64,000 bases of DNA from Syntrophomonas sp. UBA5314 (GTDB taxonomy: Bacteria > Bacillota > Syntrophomonadia > Syntrophomonadales > Syntrophomonadaceae), in contig DHRK01000001.1 in the NCBI GenBank assembly GCA_002410325.1, positions 57,675 through 121,674 of the forward strand. The letters run 5' to 3'. Below, piece after piece: positions 52,082 to 61,790 of the stretch; the first letter of the stretch is position 1, and every line of letters starts with the position of its first letter. The position numbers and the translations under genes were made by a program. The notes under the pieces were generated by a model that did no database searches, had not been told where the DNA came from, and saw only the letters and a program-made list of their open reading frames with translations.

Positions 52082-52603
52082 TTGCATGCACTGGTGGACT
52101 ATGCCAGGTATCAGGATTTACGCGTTTTGTACGCTTTCAACAGCCGTTACCGATCACGCTGCCTGGACGTAATAATGCACGGCGCAACTCAGATGGTAGT
52201 TCCAGCCGTAATTTTGCTGTTATTATGGTTTATCTGGTCCAAAGACCCGGAACTCGGCGCCGTCTCCAGAAGCACCTCGCTAATATTAATTTCAGTCAAC
52301 CTGGGGGTGATTTTGTTTAAATCCATTATCCGGCGGCCCCGGCCCTGTCATGCCCAGGACGACATCATCGCTGTGCACCCCCCCAGTACTAAATCTTCCT
52401 TCCCTTCCGGACATACCAGCAACGCCTTTAGCATAGCCTTATCCCTTGGCTACTACTATCCTCATTTTATGGTTCCCCTGCTGTTCCTGGCTTTGCTGGT
52501 TGGAGTATCCCGGATTTACCTGGGTGCTCATTATCCCAGCGATGTGCTGGGGGGACTGGCCGTGGCGGCATCGGTTTACGGGTTTATTTTGTTGATCTTA
52601 TAA
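52082..52603 (+). CDS. PAP2-family membrane phosphatase
   Basis: A 173-residue integral membrane phosphatase. The catalytic motifs are KSIIRRPRP, PSGHTSN and SRIYLGAHYPSDV, each intact, spread over five predicted membrane segments. Members hydrolyse undecaprenyl pyrophosphate, phosphatidic acid or phosphatidylglycerol phosphate. TTG 52082 is used because GGGAGGTGAT lies seven bases before it; the GTG at 52073 lies inside that site. Undecaprenyl pyrophosphate recycling is the most frequent role in Firmicutes but is not proven. Confidence 0.9.
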   Translation: MHALVDYARYQDLRVLYAFNSRYRSRCLDVIMHGATQMVVPAVILLLLWFIWSKDPELGAVSRSTSLILISVNLGVILFKSIIRRPRPCHAQDDIIAVHPPSTKSSFPSGHTSNAFSIALSLGYYYPHFMVPLLFLALLVGVSRIYLGAHYPSDVLGGLAVAASVYGFILLIL

Positions 52604-52643
52604 GGTTTACAGCATAGTAGTATCCTGAAAGGGAGATGAAGGC

Positions 52644-54008
52644 TTGAAAAAGACTTTTGTACTTGATGCCAGCGTTTTACTGCATTCAGCTGACAGTATA
52701 TTGGCTTTCGACGACAATACCGTGGTAATACCGGAAGCGGTCATCGAAGAAATCAATAATTTCCGCAAGGATGGGAGTGATCGCGGGGCCAATGCTAGGC
52801 AGGTCGGAGCTTTGTTAGATCAATTGAGGTTGAGGGGCCATCTGCTCGAAGGGGTGCCTTTGTCAAACGGCGGAGTATTAAAGGTTGAGCTAAATCATAC
52901 TTCCTGCCAGCTGCCGTCCCGCTGGGATGTCGATAAAAATGACAACCGATTACTCCAGGTATGCCTTGGACTGCATCAAGACAAAAACAGTGTTTATTTG
53001 GTTACCAAAGATGTCTTTACCAGGATTAAAGCCGACATTATTGGCATACCGGTTCAGGACTTTCACCATGATCAGGCTCCTGAACTACATTATCAGTATC
53101 AAGGGAGGAGCGAGGTATTTACCCGGTCTTCACATATAGAAGCGTTCTATGAAACGGGTTTTATACACTTAAAAGACCTCTTTATCAGGCATAAAGAGGA
53201 TTGGCTGGAAGCTCCCTTAATTCATAATCAATTCGTTACTATTACTGCCTTTGACAATTATAACCAAAAAGCCATTGGCATTGCCAAAAACGATAAAGTG
53301 GCCCTTCTTAAGTATATCCGCCAAAAACCCTTTGGCGTAATACCTAGAAACACCGGCCAGAAATTTTACCAGGAAGCTTTAATGAGCCCGCCCGAGGAAA
53401 TTCCTCTGGTTATATGCAAAGGCCCGGCGGGAACGGCCAAAACTTTTTACGCCCTGGCTGTGGGATTACATAAGATCATGAATTCCAAAGACTATAGAAA
53501 AATACTGGTTTGCCGGCCTTATATCGGGATGGATGAGTCGATTGGTTTTCTACCCGGTACGGAAGCTGAGAAGTTGGGACCCTTGATGAGAGGTATCAAT
53601 GACAATCTGGAAATTCTTATAGATAATGACGAAAAGCTCCGTTATGATTCCGAGAAAAAGTTGAAGGATAAAGTGGAAGAATTCTATTCCCGCAAGATAA
53701 TAAACGTGGAAGCGGTTGCTTATCTGCGGGGAAGGTCTATTGCAAAACACTGGATTATCATTGACGAAGCCCAGAACCTCACTCCTAATCAGATTAAGGG
53801 TATTATAACCCGGGCCGGTCCCTCCACGAAAATCGTCATTATAGGCGATCCTACCCAAATTGACCATCCTTATTTAGACGCCCGCAGCAACGGATTGAGT
53901 TATGCCTCCGAAAAAATGAAAGGAAGCCCGTTATGTTGTCAGATTTCCTTATTGGAAAACGAATGTGAACGATCACTTTTAGCGCAGGAAGCCGCGCAAA
54001 GGCTGTGA
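52644..54008 (+). CDS. PhoH-family ATPase with N-terminal PIN domain (YlaK-like)
   Basis: A 454-residue protein. Residues 1-150 form a PIN RNase domain (FVLDASVLLHSADSILAF, IEEINNFRKDG, DVDKNDNRLLQV, the acidic residues conserved). A PhoH ATPase follows with Walker A CKGPAGTAKTF and Walker B IIDEAQNLTPNQI. PIN-PhoH proteins (PhoH2) couple RNA unwinding and cleavage. TTG 52644 follows AGGGAGATGAAGG. The downstream region holds a terminator-like hairpin at the start of the chemoreceptor-like gene. Confidence 0.92.
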   Translation: MKKTFVLDASVLLHSADSILAFDDNTVVIPEAVIEEINNFRKDGSDRGANARQVGALLDQLRLRGHLLEGVPLSNGGVLKVELNHTSCQLPSRWDVDKNDNRLLQVCLGLHQDKNSVYLVTKDVFTRIKADIIGIPVQDFHHDQAPELHYQYQGRSEVFTRSSHIEAFYETGFIHLKDLFIRHKEDWLEAPLIHNQFVTITAFDNYNQKAIGIAKNDKVALLKYIRQKPFGVIPRNTGQKFYQEALMSPPEEIPLVICKGPAGTAKTFYALAVGLHKIMNSKDYRKILVCRPYIGMDESIGFLPGTEAEKLGPLMRGINDNLEILIDNDEKLRYDSEKKLKDKVEEFYSRKIINVEAVAYLRGRSIAKHWIIIDEAQNLTPNQIKGIITRAGPSTKIVIIGDPTQIDHPYLDARSNGLSYASEKMKGSPLCCQISLLENECERSLLAQEAAQRL

Positions 54009-54157
54009 ATTGTTTTAAGTAAGCGTAACACGCAAAATTTTGTCTGAAGTAAATGTAAATTTATTGATTTCAAAATAAAATTTAACAGGTCCTAGGCCTA
54101 AGGACATAATTTTCATACGATTTTACCCTATTATTACATTTGATTAATTTTAAATTA

Positions 54158-54220
54158 AAACACCCCAAGTATACTATCAGTAAAATAATCTGGCATTTTT
54201 ATCCTATGGGGTGTTTTTTT
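54158..54220 (+). promoter_or_regulatory. Hairpin with T tract overlapping the chemoreceptor start region
   Basis: AAACACCCCA (54158-54167) pairs with TGGGGTGTTT (54207-54216) across a 39-base loop, followed by TTTTTTT directly before the ATG at 54221. The 3' arm covers the only ribosome site (GGGGTG). It may terminate the phoH transcript and also control the next gene; TATACT at 54170 in the loop could be a promoter. Confidence 0.5.
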
Positions 54221-55870
54221 ATGAATCGGCGGTCTATTAGAAGAAGCGTAAACATGAACCTGGCTTTTATACTCATTGTCTTTATGACCGTACTGACCAT
54301 TGCTTCACTGACTCTGGGGAAACGGCAGATTCTCAATATGGCTGACAGCCAGCTACTGGATTCAGCCAGGAGTGTAGTTGAAAAAATGGCCCTTCTTCAG
54401 GCAACTGAGGACAGCCGTAAATTTGACGCCAAATTGGATTATTATCTAACCTCGCAACGCTCTGACTTTCTTAACGAGCGGGGCTACCGTTTGGGGCAGG
54501 TCTTCATCAGGGATGATGGAACGCTGAGCAAGGTTTATGGCGCTCCAGAGGGGATGTCCCTGAATGCCCAAGACTTGAATGACATGCTTCAAAACAAGCA
54601 GGGAACCAGAACCATAGAGATTAATGGGGGAGCCTATCACCTTGCCTACAGTTATTTTTCCGAACGAAAAACCCTGGTAGTTTTACTTATAAAAGAGCAT
54701 GAACTTCTTAAACCGGTTTATCAACTGGCCGGAATCATTGGCTTTTTAGCCATTATCTCACTATTGCTGGCCTACTTTATGCTTCAGCACCGCTTATCGG
54801 CAGTGATCAACCCCATCATCGATATGGCCGCTCGGGCCGAACGTATTCATCATGGAGACTGGGAAGAATCCTTTGTGAGCCATTCCGGATTTTCAGAGCT
54901 CGATAGTTTAAACGACAGCCTGCAGGATATGCTGAAATCGCTGAAAGAATTCGTGGCCGAAATTGCTCAATCGGCTGTTGAACTGAGGTCTTTTAGCTAT
55001 TCGTTGAGCAGCAAAACCGGCGAAATAGACAAGGCCGCCCGGGGCATTGCCGATCAATTTGTCAATATTACGGTCTTTCTGGATAAGCAAATTCAATCAC
55101 TGGAAAATATGCATCATATGCAGAACGAGCTGGGCTCCCGGGTGGACAAGATCAGGGATAGAAGCGCAGCCGGTAAGAAGCTCAGTGCCGCCATGCTGGG
55201 CCTGGCTGATCAGAACCAGCAGGCCCGAGAAGAATTATTGGCCCATCTGCACGGGATCGAATCATCAGTTGGTGAAACCCGCGCCTCGCTGGCCAAGTTG
55301 AGTCAAAACTTGCTTGAGATTGATAGAATAAACAGCACAACCGGGGAAATTGCCGGAAAGACTAATTTATTGGCCTTGAACGCCAGCATTGAAGCGGCCC
55401 GGGCGGGAGAGGCCGGCAGAGGATTCTCGATTGTGGCTGATGAAATAAAAAGGCTGGCCCAAGAAGCGGCGCATTCCTCCAGTCGCGCCGGCAGCCTGGT
55501 CGCCGAAGTTGCTGAAAGCTATAGAGATCTCGAAAGCCGGATGGAAGAGATGTTCGAGGCCTTAAGACCAGGGATAGCCCAGATCCATGAAATGGGGCAG
55601 GGACTCCAAAACATAAACGCGGCCATCGAAGGCAATGAACGTTCTATCGATGAGATGTACCAGGCAGGAATGGAAATAAACAGCGTCGGAAAGCGTTTAT
55701 TGCAGGAATTTAACAACATCAGGGAGATGAGCGAAGCCATCCGCGAACTGGTAGGCTACATGAAGAACCTGGCCATCTCCCAAACCGAACATACCCGTAC
55801 AACTTTCGACCAGGCCCGCCAACTGGCCAGAATGGCGGAGGGTCTGGATGAAACGGCCAGCAGCAAATAG
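54221..55870 (+). CDS. Methyl-accepting chemotaxis-type transmembrane protein
   Basis: A 549-residue sensor: first membrane helix (about residues 11-33), extracellular domain (34-160) of unknown ligand, second helix (about 168-190), a HAMP-like stretch, then a coiled-coil signalling domain whose tip reads EIAGKTNLLALNASIEAARAGEAGRGFSIVADEIKRLAQEAA. That tip is diagnostic of MCPs binding CheA/CheW. No che genes lie in the window; some MCP-like proteins instead serve type IV pilus or c-di-GMP pathways, and a c-di-GMP enzyme follows. Start ATG 54221 with GGGGTG upstream. Confidence 0.9.
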   Translation: MNRRSIRRSVNMNLAFILIVFMTVLTIASLTLGKRQILNMADSQLLDSARSVVEKMALLQATEDSRKFDAKLDYYLTSQRSDFLNERGYRLGQVFIRDDGTLSKVYGAPEGMSLNAQDLNDMLQNKQGTRTIEINGGAYHLAYSYFSERKTLVVLLIKEHELLKPVYQLAGIIGFLAIISLLLAYFMLQHRLSAVINPIIDMAARAERIHHGDWEESFVSHSGFSELDSLNDSLQDMLKSLKEFVAEIAQSAVELRSFSYSLSSKTGEIDKAARGIADQFVNITVFLDKQIQSLENMHHMQNELGSRVDKIRDRSAAGKKLSAAMLGLADQNQQAREELLAHLHGIESSVGETRASLAKLSQNLLEIDRINSTTGEIAGKTNLLALNASIEAARAGEAGRGFSIVADEIKRLAQEAAHSSSRAGSLVAEVAESYRDLESRMEEMFEALRPGIAQIHEMGQGLQNINAAIEGNERSIDEMYQAGMEINSVGKRLLQEFNNIREMSEAIRELVGYMKNLAISQTEHTRTTFDQARQLARMAEGLDETASSK

Positions 55871-55954
55871 CCGCAACAACTGCTGCAGACCACTAATTTC
55901 AAGGAAGAAAGATGACTTCAAGGATATTCTTTTGAGGGTTTGAGGTGATAGTGA

Positions 55955-58306
55955 ATGCTGAACATGCTGAAGAAAATCATCCAATCATTGGCGAACGGCT
56001 CCGGCCTCCATAGTAATATATCCATTATGGATAGAAGCAGCGGTCTGCCGATTTGGGTTTCGGTCCTTCCTCAAGTGGAAGAGGCTCTGGAGAGAACTTT
56101 AGTGGCCATGCTGTACGTGGATTTGGAAGGCTTTAAGGATGTGGAGGCTCTGTTCGGCCGGGAGGCCTGCCAGAAAATACTTTTAAATACCGGGAAAGCC
56201 TTGCAGGAGGCGGATATTCCCTTCTATGGACACCGTCCTCAAATAGCCACCTGCTGCCTGGGCGGCGATGATTTTCTTATTTTTATCGAAGCCCCCCCGG
56301 AAACACCTGATTTTGAACATAACTATACTGCCCTGCGCAAGCATCTGGAGACCTTAATAAACCAGAACAACCCGGAAATAGCTTCCAAGAGCAAACTGAA
56401 AATACACCTCGGCTATTCTGACCTGCTTCCTTCGGCACCGGTGCCCATCGAATCCAGTATATATGAGGCGATCAAGGAGGCCATATTTGTCGCCAAAAGC
56501 TTTTCTGACGCCCGGGAACACCGGCAGTGGCACAGCATGAAACAGATCTTGCGGCGGGAATTGATAAAAACCGTTTATCAGCCTATCGTGTCGCTCAAGA
56601 GCGGAAGTGTTTTGGGACATGAAGCCCTGAGCAGAGGCCCGGAAGGAAGCGAGTTGGCTTCACCGGCGCTCCTCTTCAATTTGGCCGAACGCTATAAATG
56701 CCTTTCCGCCCTGGAACTCCTCTGCCATAAGACCGCCTTAAAGGGAGCCGCGCAGGATTTGGGCGATGCTTTATTGTTTATTAATGTCTCCCCCTCAATC
56801 CTGGCCTCGGGTGATTACCAGAATGTCCTGAGCGATTTATTGTCAGCCAACGGAATCAACCCCAAGCGGGTGGTGTTGGAATTGACCGAACGCGATCCCA
56901 TCGAAGATTACGCTCAGTTCCGCGAGGCTCTGGATTCCTTCCGGGTGGCGGGTTATCGAATTGCCATTGATGATGCCGGAGCTGGTTATTCCAGCCTGCA
57001 GGCCATAGCCGAATTGCAGGTGGAGTTTGTGAAAATAGATTGTTCCTTGATCCGCGATATTGACCAGAACCCAACCAAACGGGCGCTTCTGGAAACCCTG
57101 GTTGATTTCTGCGCCAAAGTGGGCTCCCGGATTATTTGCGAAGGCATTGAATCAGTAGAGGAACTCAAGGTTCTTATTGATCTGGGCTGTAATTACGGCC
57201 AGGGCTACCTGTTAGCCAGACCCGGTGCTCTGAACGCGGCTATCAATCCCATGGCGGCAAGAATTATTAAGTCATATACCAAACCATATAGCAATCAGCA
57301 TGATACCACGGCGCGAATCGGGGATTTTGTGATCTATTTAAACTCTATAAGCCCGGAGACTTCCGTGCTTAGTATCATTGAAACGTTCAATCGCAAAAAG
57401 ACGATTACCGGTCTCGCGGTTTGCCAGGATGATAAGCCCCGGGGATTGATAATGCGCGATCGGCTTTTCAATACTCTGGGCACTCGCTACGGGTATGAAA
57501 TCCTTACCAGGAAGCAAGCCCGGGATATCATGGACCAGGAACCGTTGATCCTTTCCAGTCAAACCCCCTTGGAGGCATCCGCGAAATTGATTGCCGAACG
57601 GATTGACCAGGGTCTAAACGATTCCTTAATAGTGACGGAGCATGAAAAATATATAGGCATTGTATCCATCTCCCAAATTCTCAACTCCATGGCCCAGATT
57701 CAGATCGAGCAGGCCAAAGACGCCAATCCCCTGACCGGTTTGCCGGGAAACCGCTTGATTACACGCCGGATCAGCGATGCCCTGTTTTTGAAACACGAAT
57801 TTGCCGTGCTTTATATTGACCTGGACAATTTTAAGGCCTTTAATGACTACTTCGGCTTTGAGCATGGCGACCGGGCTTTATTGTTCCTGTCCAATATCCT
57901 GAGAGAAGTGGTTGAACGCCTGGGGATTGACCATGATCTTTTGGGACACATCGGCGGTGACGATTTTATTATTATTACGGATTTATCCCGGGCTGAGCGT
58001 ATGGCGCAAGAGATTTTAAGAAAATTTGAACTGCGGGTTAAAGAATTATACGACCCGGAAACCCTGAGTCAGGGGTTTATCCTGACTACCGATCGCAGGG
58101 GAAAGCTGGTGCAGGTTCCGATTATGACCTTATCCATTGCCGGGGTGGCCAATTACTCCAGCAGCCCTTTCCCCAACCACCTGTCGCTTGCGGAAGCAGC
58201 CGGTGAGGTGAAACAGGCGGCTAAAGCCGCTCCGGGAAGCCATTATTTTTTCGATCGTAGGAAGACTTGGGACGAGCTGCCTCACCTGAGTACCGGTTTG
58301 TTTTAA
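55955..58306 (+). CDS. GGDEF-EAL-CBS-GGDEF cyclic-di-GMP protein
   Basis: A 783-residue cytoplasmic protein in the order degenerate GGDEF (CLGGDDF at 103-107), EAL phosphodiesterase domain (HEALSRGP, Glu at 223; INVSPSI, ELTERD, DDAGAGYSS, VKIDCSLI, CEGIES and YGQGYLLARPG, all catalytic residues present), a CBS pair (about 455-585) and a second GGDEF domain (IGGDDF). Both cyclase motifs read GGDDF. It most likely degrades c-di-GMP; cyclase activity is uncertain. GAGGTGAT precedes its ATG. It follows the chemoreceptor-like gene by 84 bases. Confidence 0.92.
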   Translation: MLNMLKKIIQSLANGSGLHSNISIMDRSSGLPIWVSVLPQVEEALERTLVAMLYVDLEGFKDVEALFGREACQKILLNTGKALQEADIPFYGHRPQIATCCLGGDDFLIFIEAPPETPDFEHNYTALRKHLETLINQNNPEIASKSKLKIHLGYSDLLPSAPVPIESSIYEAIKEAIFVAKSFSDAREHRQWHSMKQILRRELIKTVYQPIVSLKSGSVLGHEALSRGPEGSELASPALLFNLAERYKCLSALELLCHKTALKGAAQDLGDALLFINVSPSILASGDYQNVLSDLLSANGINPKRVVLELTERDPIEDYAQFREALDSFRVAGYRIAIDDAGAGYSSLQAIAELQVEFVKIDCSLIRDIDQNPTKRALLETLVDFCAKVGSRIICEGIESVEELKVLIDLGCNYGQGYLLARPGALNAAINPMAARIIKSYTKPYSNQHDTTARIGDFVIYLNSISPETSVLSIIETFNRKKTITGLAVCQDDKPRGLIMRDRLFNTLGTRYGYEILTRKQARDIMDQEPLILSSQTPLEASAKLIAERIDQGLNDSLIVTEHEKYIGIVSISQILNSMAQIQIEQAKDANPLTGLPGNRLITRRISDALFLKHEFAVLYIDLDNFKAFNDYFGFEHGDRALLFLSNILREVVERLGIDHDLLGHIGGDDFIIITDLSRAERMAQEILRKFELRVKELYDPETLSQGFILTTDRRGKLVQVPIMTLSIAGVANYSSSPFPNHLSLAEAAGEVKQAAKAAPGSHYFFDRRKTWDELPHLSTGLF

Positions 58307-58330
58307 CAGCTATTGATCACTGCCAGGAGG

Positions 58331-59758
58331 TCAGCTTTGAGCTATATAGGTAAGGGGATATTCCCCTCTATACAAGTCTTGAGCACTGGCCTCGCTAGTC
58401 TTGGCTTGACTGCTGGTATTAAGCCCGACTCCTGTATATTGCATATGGGCGGCAAACAGATCCGGGCTTAAACAATTCCTCCCGTCAACAACTACATTCC
58501 CCCGCATCAGTTTTTTTACGGCAAGCGGATCAAGCCTTTGGTATAGAGGCCATTCGGTTAATATGGCCAGCGCATCGGCTCCTTGCAAGGCATCTTCCAG
58601 CTCGGAACAACATACAACATTTTGAGGCAGAAGGCCGCGAGCTTTATCCAAGGCAATTGGATCGTGCACGCGGACATAGGCCCCGGAATCAACGAGAATC
58701 TGAATGATCGGGAGACTGGGAGCTTCCCGCAGATCATCGGTTTCCGGCTTGAAGGTTAAGCCCAATAGGCAGATCGATTTATCTTCAAGACCGCCCAGCG
58801 CTTGATCCAATTTAGTCACCAGGCGGTAAGGCTGCTGGTTGTTGACGTGAATTACCGCCGAAAGCAGGGTCACGTCGTATCCGCGCACATCCGCCAGGTA
58901 CTTTAAGGCCTGAGTGTCTTTAGGAAAACATGACCCGCCATAGCCAATCCCGGCATTCAAAAAGAGCCGTCCTATGCGCGGGTCGGCTCCGATTACGTCA
59001 GCTACCCGGGTAATGTCAGCGCCGACCAGCTCCGCTATATTAGCCATCTCATTGATAAAGCTGATCTTCATGGCCAGAAAGGCGTTGGCTGCATATTTGG
59101 AAAGCTCAGCGGTGCGAATGTCAACTTGAAAAACCTCTATCTTCTTAAAATTGGCGGGAGGTCTGATATAGTCAGGAGCCAGATGCGGTTCATTTAAAAG
59201 GGGTCGGTAAATTTGCAATAGTGTATGGCGCGCCGAGTTGTCCCCGCCCAGCACCAGGCGGGAAGGGAAAAAATTATCAACCAGGGCCGAGCCCTGACGC
59301 AAGAATTCGGGATTGCTGCCTATCTCGATGCGCTGTCCGAAGCCTCTGAAATGAAGCCGCTTTTTTAACTTGTCGCCGGTTCCCACCGGGACGGTGCTTT
59401 TATTTACCAAAAGCAAAGCGGCCCAAGCCGGGTCCATGCAGTCCATAATCATGTCCACGGCTTTCCAATATTGGCTCAGATCCGGAGAACCGTTTGCGTT
59501 TTGCGGAGTTCCAACGGCTAAAAAAACCGCTCTGGCATCGGCCAGGGCCGGCCGATAATCAGCGGTAAAGCGCATGCTGCCAGCAGTTTCCGCCAGCAGT
59601 TCATCCAAACCCGGTTCATAAAAGGGAGCTTCCCCCCTGACCAGCCGGTCTATTTTGGCCAGGTCAGTGTCCATACAGGTTACTTGATGTCCCAGATAAG
59701 CAAGGGTAACAGCACTGGTAAGGCCGACGTAACCCGCTCCGATTACCGTTATTTTCAT
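58331..59758 (-). CDS. UDP-glucose/GDP-mannose-type 6-dehydrogenase
   Basis: A 475-residue NAD-dependent enzyme that oxidises a nucleotide sugar to its uronic acid, most likely UDP-glucose to UDP-glucuronate. N-terminal Rossmann GAGYVGLTSAV, the catalytic Cys in GYGGSCFPKDT, and the C-terminal LLGLTFKPETDDLREAP are intact. The last 30 residues exceed the usual end. It is downstream of a GT4 glycosyltransferase gene, separated by 39 bases on the same strand, so the two probably form an operon; use of the UDP-uronate by that transferase is inferred. Confidence 0.9.
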   Translation of the reverse strand: MKITVIGAGYVGLTSAVTLAYLGHQVTCMDTDLAKIDRLVRGEAPFYEPGLDELLAETAGSMRFTADYRPALADARAVFLAVGTPQNANGSPDLSQYWKAVDMIMDCMDPAWAALLLVNKSTVPVGTGDKLKKRLHFRGFGQRIEIGSNPEFLRQGSALVDNFFPSRLVLGGDNSARHTLLQIYRPLLNEPHLAPDYIRPPANFKKIEVFQVDIRTAELSKYAANAFLAMKISFINEMANIAELVGADITRVADVIGADPRIGRLFLNAGIGYGGSCFPKDTQALKYLADVRGYDVTLLSAVIHVNNQQPYRLVTKLDQALGGLEDKSICLLGLTFKPETDDLREAPSLPIIQILVDSGAYVRVHDPIALDKARGLLPQNVVCCSELEDALQGADALAILTEWPLYQRLDPLAVKKLMRGNVVVDGRNCLSPDLFAAHMQYTGVGLNTSSQAKTSEASAQDLYRGEYPLTYIAQS

Positions 59759-59797
59759 AACTCACCTTCCTTTCTACACCATCCGCTCTACTTGTTT

Positions 59798-60940
59798 TTA
59801 TGAGGCAGACAACATTCCAATAGGGTCAGATGACGGTTTTTCGAGCATCTGTTGATAGGTTTCAAATACCTGGCAGAATTCGTTTTGCCAGGTGCGCGAC
59901 TGAGCGTGCTGGTAAGCGTTGCGACCTGTCTGTAATCTGAGGTTTTCATCATCCATCAGCTTTATAATGGCCTGGGCCATATCTGCCGCCTGGTGAGGAG
60001 TAAAATAAAGGCCGTTGTAGCCGTCAATGATATTTTCCTGCACCCCCCCGGCCTGGGGTCCGACTACCGGGAGTCCGGAGGCCATCGCCTCAAGAATGAC
60101 GTTGCCATAGGTCTCGGTACTGGAGGGAAAGGCAAAAATATCAGCCGAGGCATAAAGGCGGCGCAGCTCTTCATCGGTTTTGTAGCCGGTAAATAATATT
60201 TTCTCATCCCTTCGCTTTTCCAATTCAGAGCGTAACGGCCCGTCGCCCACCATCATTAAACGGAAGGGACGGTCCCCCAGGTATTGGGTCGCCTCCAGCA
60301 GAACATCCAGTTCCTTCTCGACGGCCAGGCGCCCAACGTATAACAACACCAGACATTCCCCGGGTATGTCCCAGGCCCGCCGGATCTCCTCACTGCGCAT
60401 AAGCGGCGAAAACCCCTCCTCATCTATTCCTCTTCCCATAACCTGCAGGTTGCCCATGCCTCTTTGGCTTAAGAGCTGTGCCGTAGCATCACTCGGACAC
60501 ATATTGATGTGCATGTAAGAATGAAACCAGAGCAAGTACTTCCAGGCGATTCCCTCCAGGGTAGGCATATTGTAATAGCCGAGATATTCCGGAATATTGG
60601 TATGATAGGAAGCGCTTAAAAGACACCCTCTGCTCAAGGCGTATTTTAATCCGATCAGCCCCACCGTATATTCAGTAGCCAGATGAATAATATCGGGTTT
60701 AAATTCGTCCATGATGCGCCGGGTATAGAAATAACGGGGTAAAGCCAGAGATAGTTCGGGATACATAAAGAACTTAAGTCCCGGTAAGGTCAGAATTCCT
60801 TCTTCTCCTTCCGGAGCGGTAGGAGTTACGAAAAGGCTCTCAATCCCGGCCTGGTTCATATAGCGGTGCATCAGATGGAGGGTTTTGCTTACTCCATTCA
60901 CCTGGGGAAGATAGGTGTCGCTAAAAACGGCAATACGCAT
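59798..60940 (-). CDS. GT4-family glycosyltransferase (MgtA/SqdX-like)
   Basis: A 380-residue GT-B enzyme: RIAVFSDTYLPQVNGVSKTLH at the start is the donor-lid pattern of the MgtA/SqdX/PimB branch, and LLYVGRLAVEKELDVLLEA, GDGPLRSELEK and SSTETYGNVILEAMASGLPVV with the conserved Glu pair mark the donor site. Enzymes of this branch glycosylate diacylglycerol or phosphatidylinositol. With a UDP-sugar dehydrogenase downstream, a glucuronosyl lipid is a reasonable guess. Confidence 0.88.
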   Translation of the reverse strand: MRIAVFSDTYLPQVNGVSKTLHLMHRYMNQAGIESLFVTPTAPEGEEGILTLPGLKFFMYPELSLALPRYFYTRRIMDEFKPDIIHLATEYTVGLIGLKYALSRGCLLSASYHTNIPEYLGYYNMPTLEGIAWKYLLWFHSYMHINMCPSDATAQLLSQRGMGNLQVMGRGIDEEGFSPLMRSEEIRRAWDIPGECLVLLYVGRLAVEKELDVLLEATQYLGDRPFRLMMVGDGPLRSELEKRRDEKILFTGYKTDEELRRLYASADIFAFPSSTETYGNVILEAMASGLPVVGPQAGGVQENIIDGYNGLYFTPHQAADMAQAIIKLMDDENLRLQTGRNAYQHAQSRTWQNEFCQVFETYQQMLEKPSSDPIGMLSAS

Positions 60941-61000
60941 ATCATCTTTCCTTTCCTGGGAAGCTTCCCAAACCTGACCAAGCCCGCATCCGATACCAAC

Positions 61001-61564
61001 TCAGGCCACCCGCAACAGGTTTTGCGGTTTAGGCTTAAGCAGGGTTAAAGCTACATTTAAAACCATCTCCACCGCATAAGCGATGTCCGTATCAGGTCCG
61101 GGCGGGCTGTTTAGATAGCATGAATGTTTATACTCAAGGTATTGGTGGACATCGCTGATCTCGTCTCTTTCGTTCTGAAGATAGGATGCCGCCAGCTTTT
61201 GAATCTTCTTACCATTCGCTTTGCCCAGCATTTTAGTCTCGTATATAGCATGGGGAACGAATTCTATCAATTCCGGGTCGTTATGGGCGCGGCAAAAGTA
61301 ATCGCTGATGAAGTGGCTCAACATTCCTATATGAACAGAAAAATCCCACCCGCTATTGAAGGTGGGAGCTTGAGCCTGGGCAAGGAGAGTGCTGAACAGC
61401 CAGTAGGAATCCTTTACCGTGTGCGGTATCTGGTTGTAAGGGTTAGCAATATCGGGCAGTACGCATCCCCAACTGAAAGCTCGGGGGTTGATGCTTCCGG
61501 GTTCATCGTTATAGGCAATGCGAGCCACGGTTTCTCCAATCAACCAGTGGGTTTGAAAAAACAT
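61001..61564 (-). CDS. Zinc-dependent phospholipase C-like protein
   Basis: A 187-residue protein of the Zn_dep_PLPC family (PF00882). HWLIGETVARIA, WGCVLPDIANP and the His-rich HIGMLSHFISDYFC set resemble the tri-zinc site of phospholipase C, but the protein has no signal peptide. It lies 60 bases upstream of the glycosyltransferase gene on the same strand, so it may be the first gene of that unit and act on lipid. Starts with ATG after a GGAGATGGG site. Confidence 0.82.
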   Translation of the reverse strand: MFFQTHWLIGETVARIAYNDEPGSINPRAFSWGCVLPDIANPYNQIPHTVKDSYWLFSTLLAQAQAPTFNSGWDFSVHIGMLSHFISDYFCRAHNDPELIEFVPHAIYETKMLGKANGKKIQKLAASYLQNERDEISDVHQYLEYKHSCYLNSPPGPDTDIAYAVEMVLNVALTLLKPKPQNLLRVA

Positions 61565-61790
61565 CCGCCCATCTCCTTATGCTATTATCTTTTTCTTATT
61601 GTAAAAGGCAGTTGCTAAGGAGAGCTTAAGCTGAAGTAAATAATACCGACCCGGTTTGCAAAAAATCAGTATCGGTTTTCGTTGGAACGACAATGTAAAC
61701 CCGCTTAATAAAGTCTTTACCTTGATTGAATAAGCCGTAAACATTTACCCTTCACAATGAAAGAAACTCTTTACAGGGGGTAAATGGTGA

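Noticed and set aside
61124..61618. Plus-strand frame opposite the phospholipase-like gene
   Set aside because: It is an antisense frame of the gene with His-rich zinc motifs; no start site supports it.
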